Below, piece by piece: positions 63,303 to 64,000 of a DNA stretch of 64,000 nt. The notes beneath the pieces were generated by a model, which was not told where the DNA came from, ran no database searches, and was given only the letters and a program-made list of their open reading frames with translations. The first letter of the stretch is position 1. Every line of letters starts with the position of its first letter. Position numbers and translations under genes: made by a program. Origin of the DNA: Arachis hypogaea (taxonomy: Eukaryota > Streptophyta > Magnoliopsida > Fabales > Fabaceae). The stretch is taken from the NCBI RefSeq assembly GCF_003086295.3, contig NC_092040.1, forward strand, positions 54,415,559 through 54,479,558. The letters run 5' to 3'.

Positions 63303-64000
63303 TGTCTCATCTCCTTTTAAAGGCCTCTTCTTGGATAGAAGCTCTTTCTTGAACTTGACATAGAGAGCTCGGCAAAAGGAATATTGATTTGTATCTTTCT
63401 GAAGACTTTCAAGAACTTTAAAAACTGCTTGACCTTGGTCTCCTTTTGAAGCCTCTGAGAATACGGCGTCTTGCTTTAGTTAACGTTGGGTACTTCTCAA
63501 GATCAACTGGAAAGGGGTTATCCGGATGCCTTGGAGGAGTATGTACTATAGTGTCTTCAGTCTTCTTCGGAGTTTCTTTTTCAACCGGTTCCTCAGTAAC
63601 CTGTGCTTCCATATTTGCAACTTGTCTACTCACTACAGTGATGGATTTGCACTCCTCCCTTGGATTTGGAATTGTGTTACTAGGAAGGGCATTGGTGTTC
63701 TTCTGATCAATCTCAGTAACCTTTGTGGCTATTTGGCCCATCTGAACCTCCAAGTTCCTAAGTGAAGCTTTGGTTTCCTACATAAAACTAAGAGTACTCT
63801 TGGAGAGCTTTGCAACTATGGAGGCTAAGTTAGAGTCATTCTGAGGCTGAGATGGTGCTTACTGTGGCTAAGAGGCTTGAAACTGATAGTTGTTGAAGTT
63901 ATTCTGATTAAAACTGCCTTGAAATTTATCATTAAAATTTGGCTGCCTCTGAGGTTGATCTCTCCACCCAAAGTTAGGATGATTCCTCCACCCTTGATTA
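63303..64000 (-). pseudogene. gag 3' part of element 6, broken, runs off the window
   Basis: Minus-strand segments include N-H-P-N-F-G-W-R and P-Q-R-Q-P-N-F-N near 63960, and G-Q-I-A-T-K-V-T-E near 63740. N-P-F-P-V-D-L-E-K-Y and, near 63350, A-E-L-Y-V-K-F-K-K-E-L-L-S-K-K also occur. Frames change near 63480 and a short in-frame loss after F-A-E is likely. No zinc knuckle is seen in the visible part. Confidence 0.65.

Larger units (their letters stand above)
61400..64000 (-). mobile_element. Athila-like element 6, pol-deleted, truncated at both ends
   Basis: On the minus strand from the window edge: gag, protease fused to integrase tail, post-pol hairpin, palindrome array, TATA box, hairpin with motif, and ORF2 start. 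ORF2 stops after 17 codons and the body is absent. A/T-rich spacer-like DNA with a 14-A run (about 61405-61420) follows. No LTR is present between this and TIM14, so the 3' end is lost. The left limit is approximate. Confidence 0.75.

Overview
The window is plant nuclear DNA, almost certainly from a legume and most likely peanut (Arachis). The Arachis guess rests on my recognition of the LTR start (TGATGAGCGGATAATTTATA) and of abundant GGCGTTNAACGCC palindromes, not on a search. One ordinary host gene is visible: a three-exon TIM14/PAM18 mitochondrial import co-chaperone at 59941-60804. Nearly everything else is LTR retrotransposon, mostly Ty3/gypsy of the Athila lineage. The lineage call rests on a primer-binding site matching the 3' end of plant tRNA-Asp, a gag-pro-RT-RH-INT order, and an extra ORF (ORF2) after pol.

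Layout: 1-372, end of a foreign LTR. 373-5684, 5'-truncated Athila-like element 1 (+). 5685-8569, 3' end and LTR of another LTR element ('B'). 8570-9534, LTR fragment. 9535-18378, Athila element 2 (-) with broken gag and RT but an open RNase H-integrase frame. 18379-19297 and 41522-42188, two halves of one LTR ('C'). Element 3 (19298-41516, TSD GTGCT) splits that LTR. Element 3 is itself split at its ORF2 stop codon by element 4 (28499-38892, TSD TTGAG). Element 4 is a young element encoding gag, protease and ORF2 but no reverse transcriptase. 42189-45388 and 57910-58457 are parts of an old Tat/Ogre/Retand-type element, including an antisense gene. Element 5 (45389-57909, TSD GTAAA) splits it. 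58458-61400 is the host gene island. 61400-64000 is a sixth Athila-like element (-) in which protease is fused to the integrase C-terminal tail.

The most interesting content is a set of cis-acting modules that recur across the Athila-like copies, apart from the proteins. (1) Arrays of a 15-bp palindrome (GGCGTT-N-AACGCC core) are phased at almost exactly 31 bp, with unrelated spacers. (2) An 8-bp stem with an NGGR tetraloop is followed by AAGTTTGGTGT. It occurs ahead of ORF2 and again directly before the 3' LTR, with base-pair-preserving changes between copies. (3) A second covarying hairpin lies just after the gag-pol stop codon. (4) A TATA box and pyrimidine-rich leader lie ahead of ORF2 in all six copies, suggesting an internal promoter. 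(5) PBS-like remnants lie inside LTR 3' ends. RT-less members keep all of modules 1-4, which fits parasitic elements mobilised in trans by pol-bearing relatives.

All comparisons were made by eye within this window. No database search was possible, so family names and percentages are tied to what is visible here.
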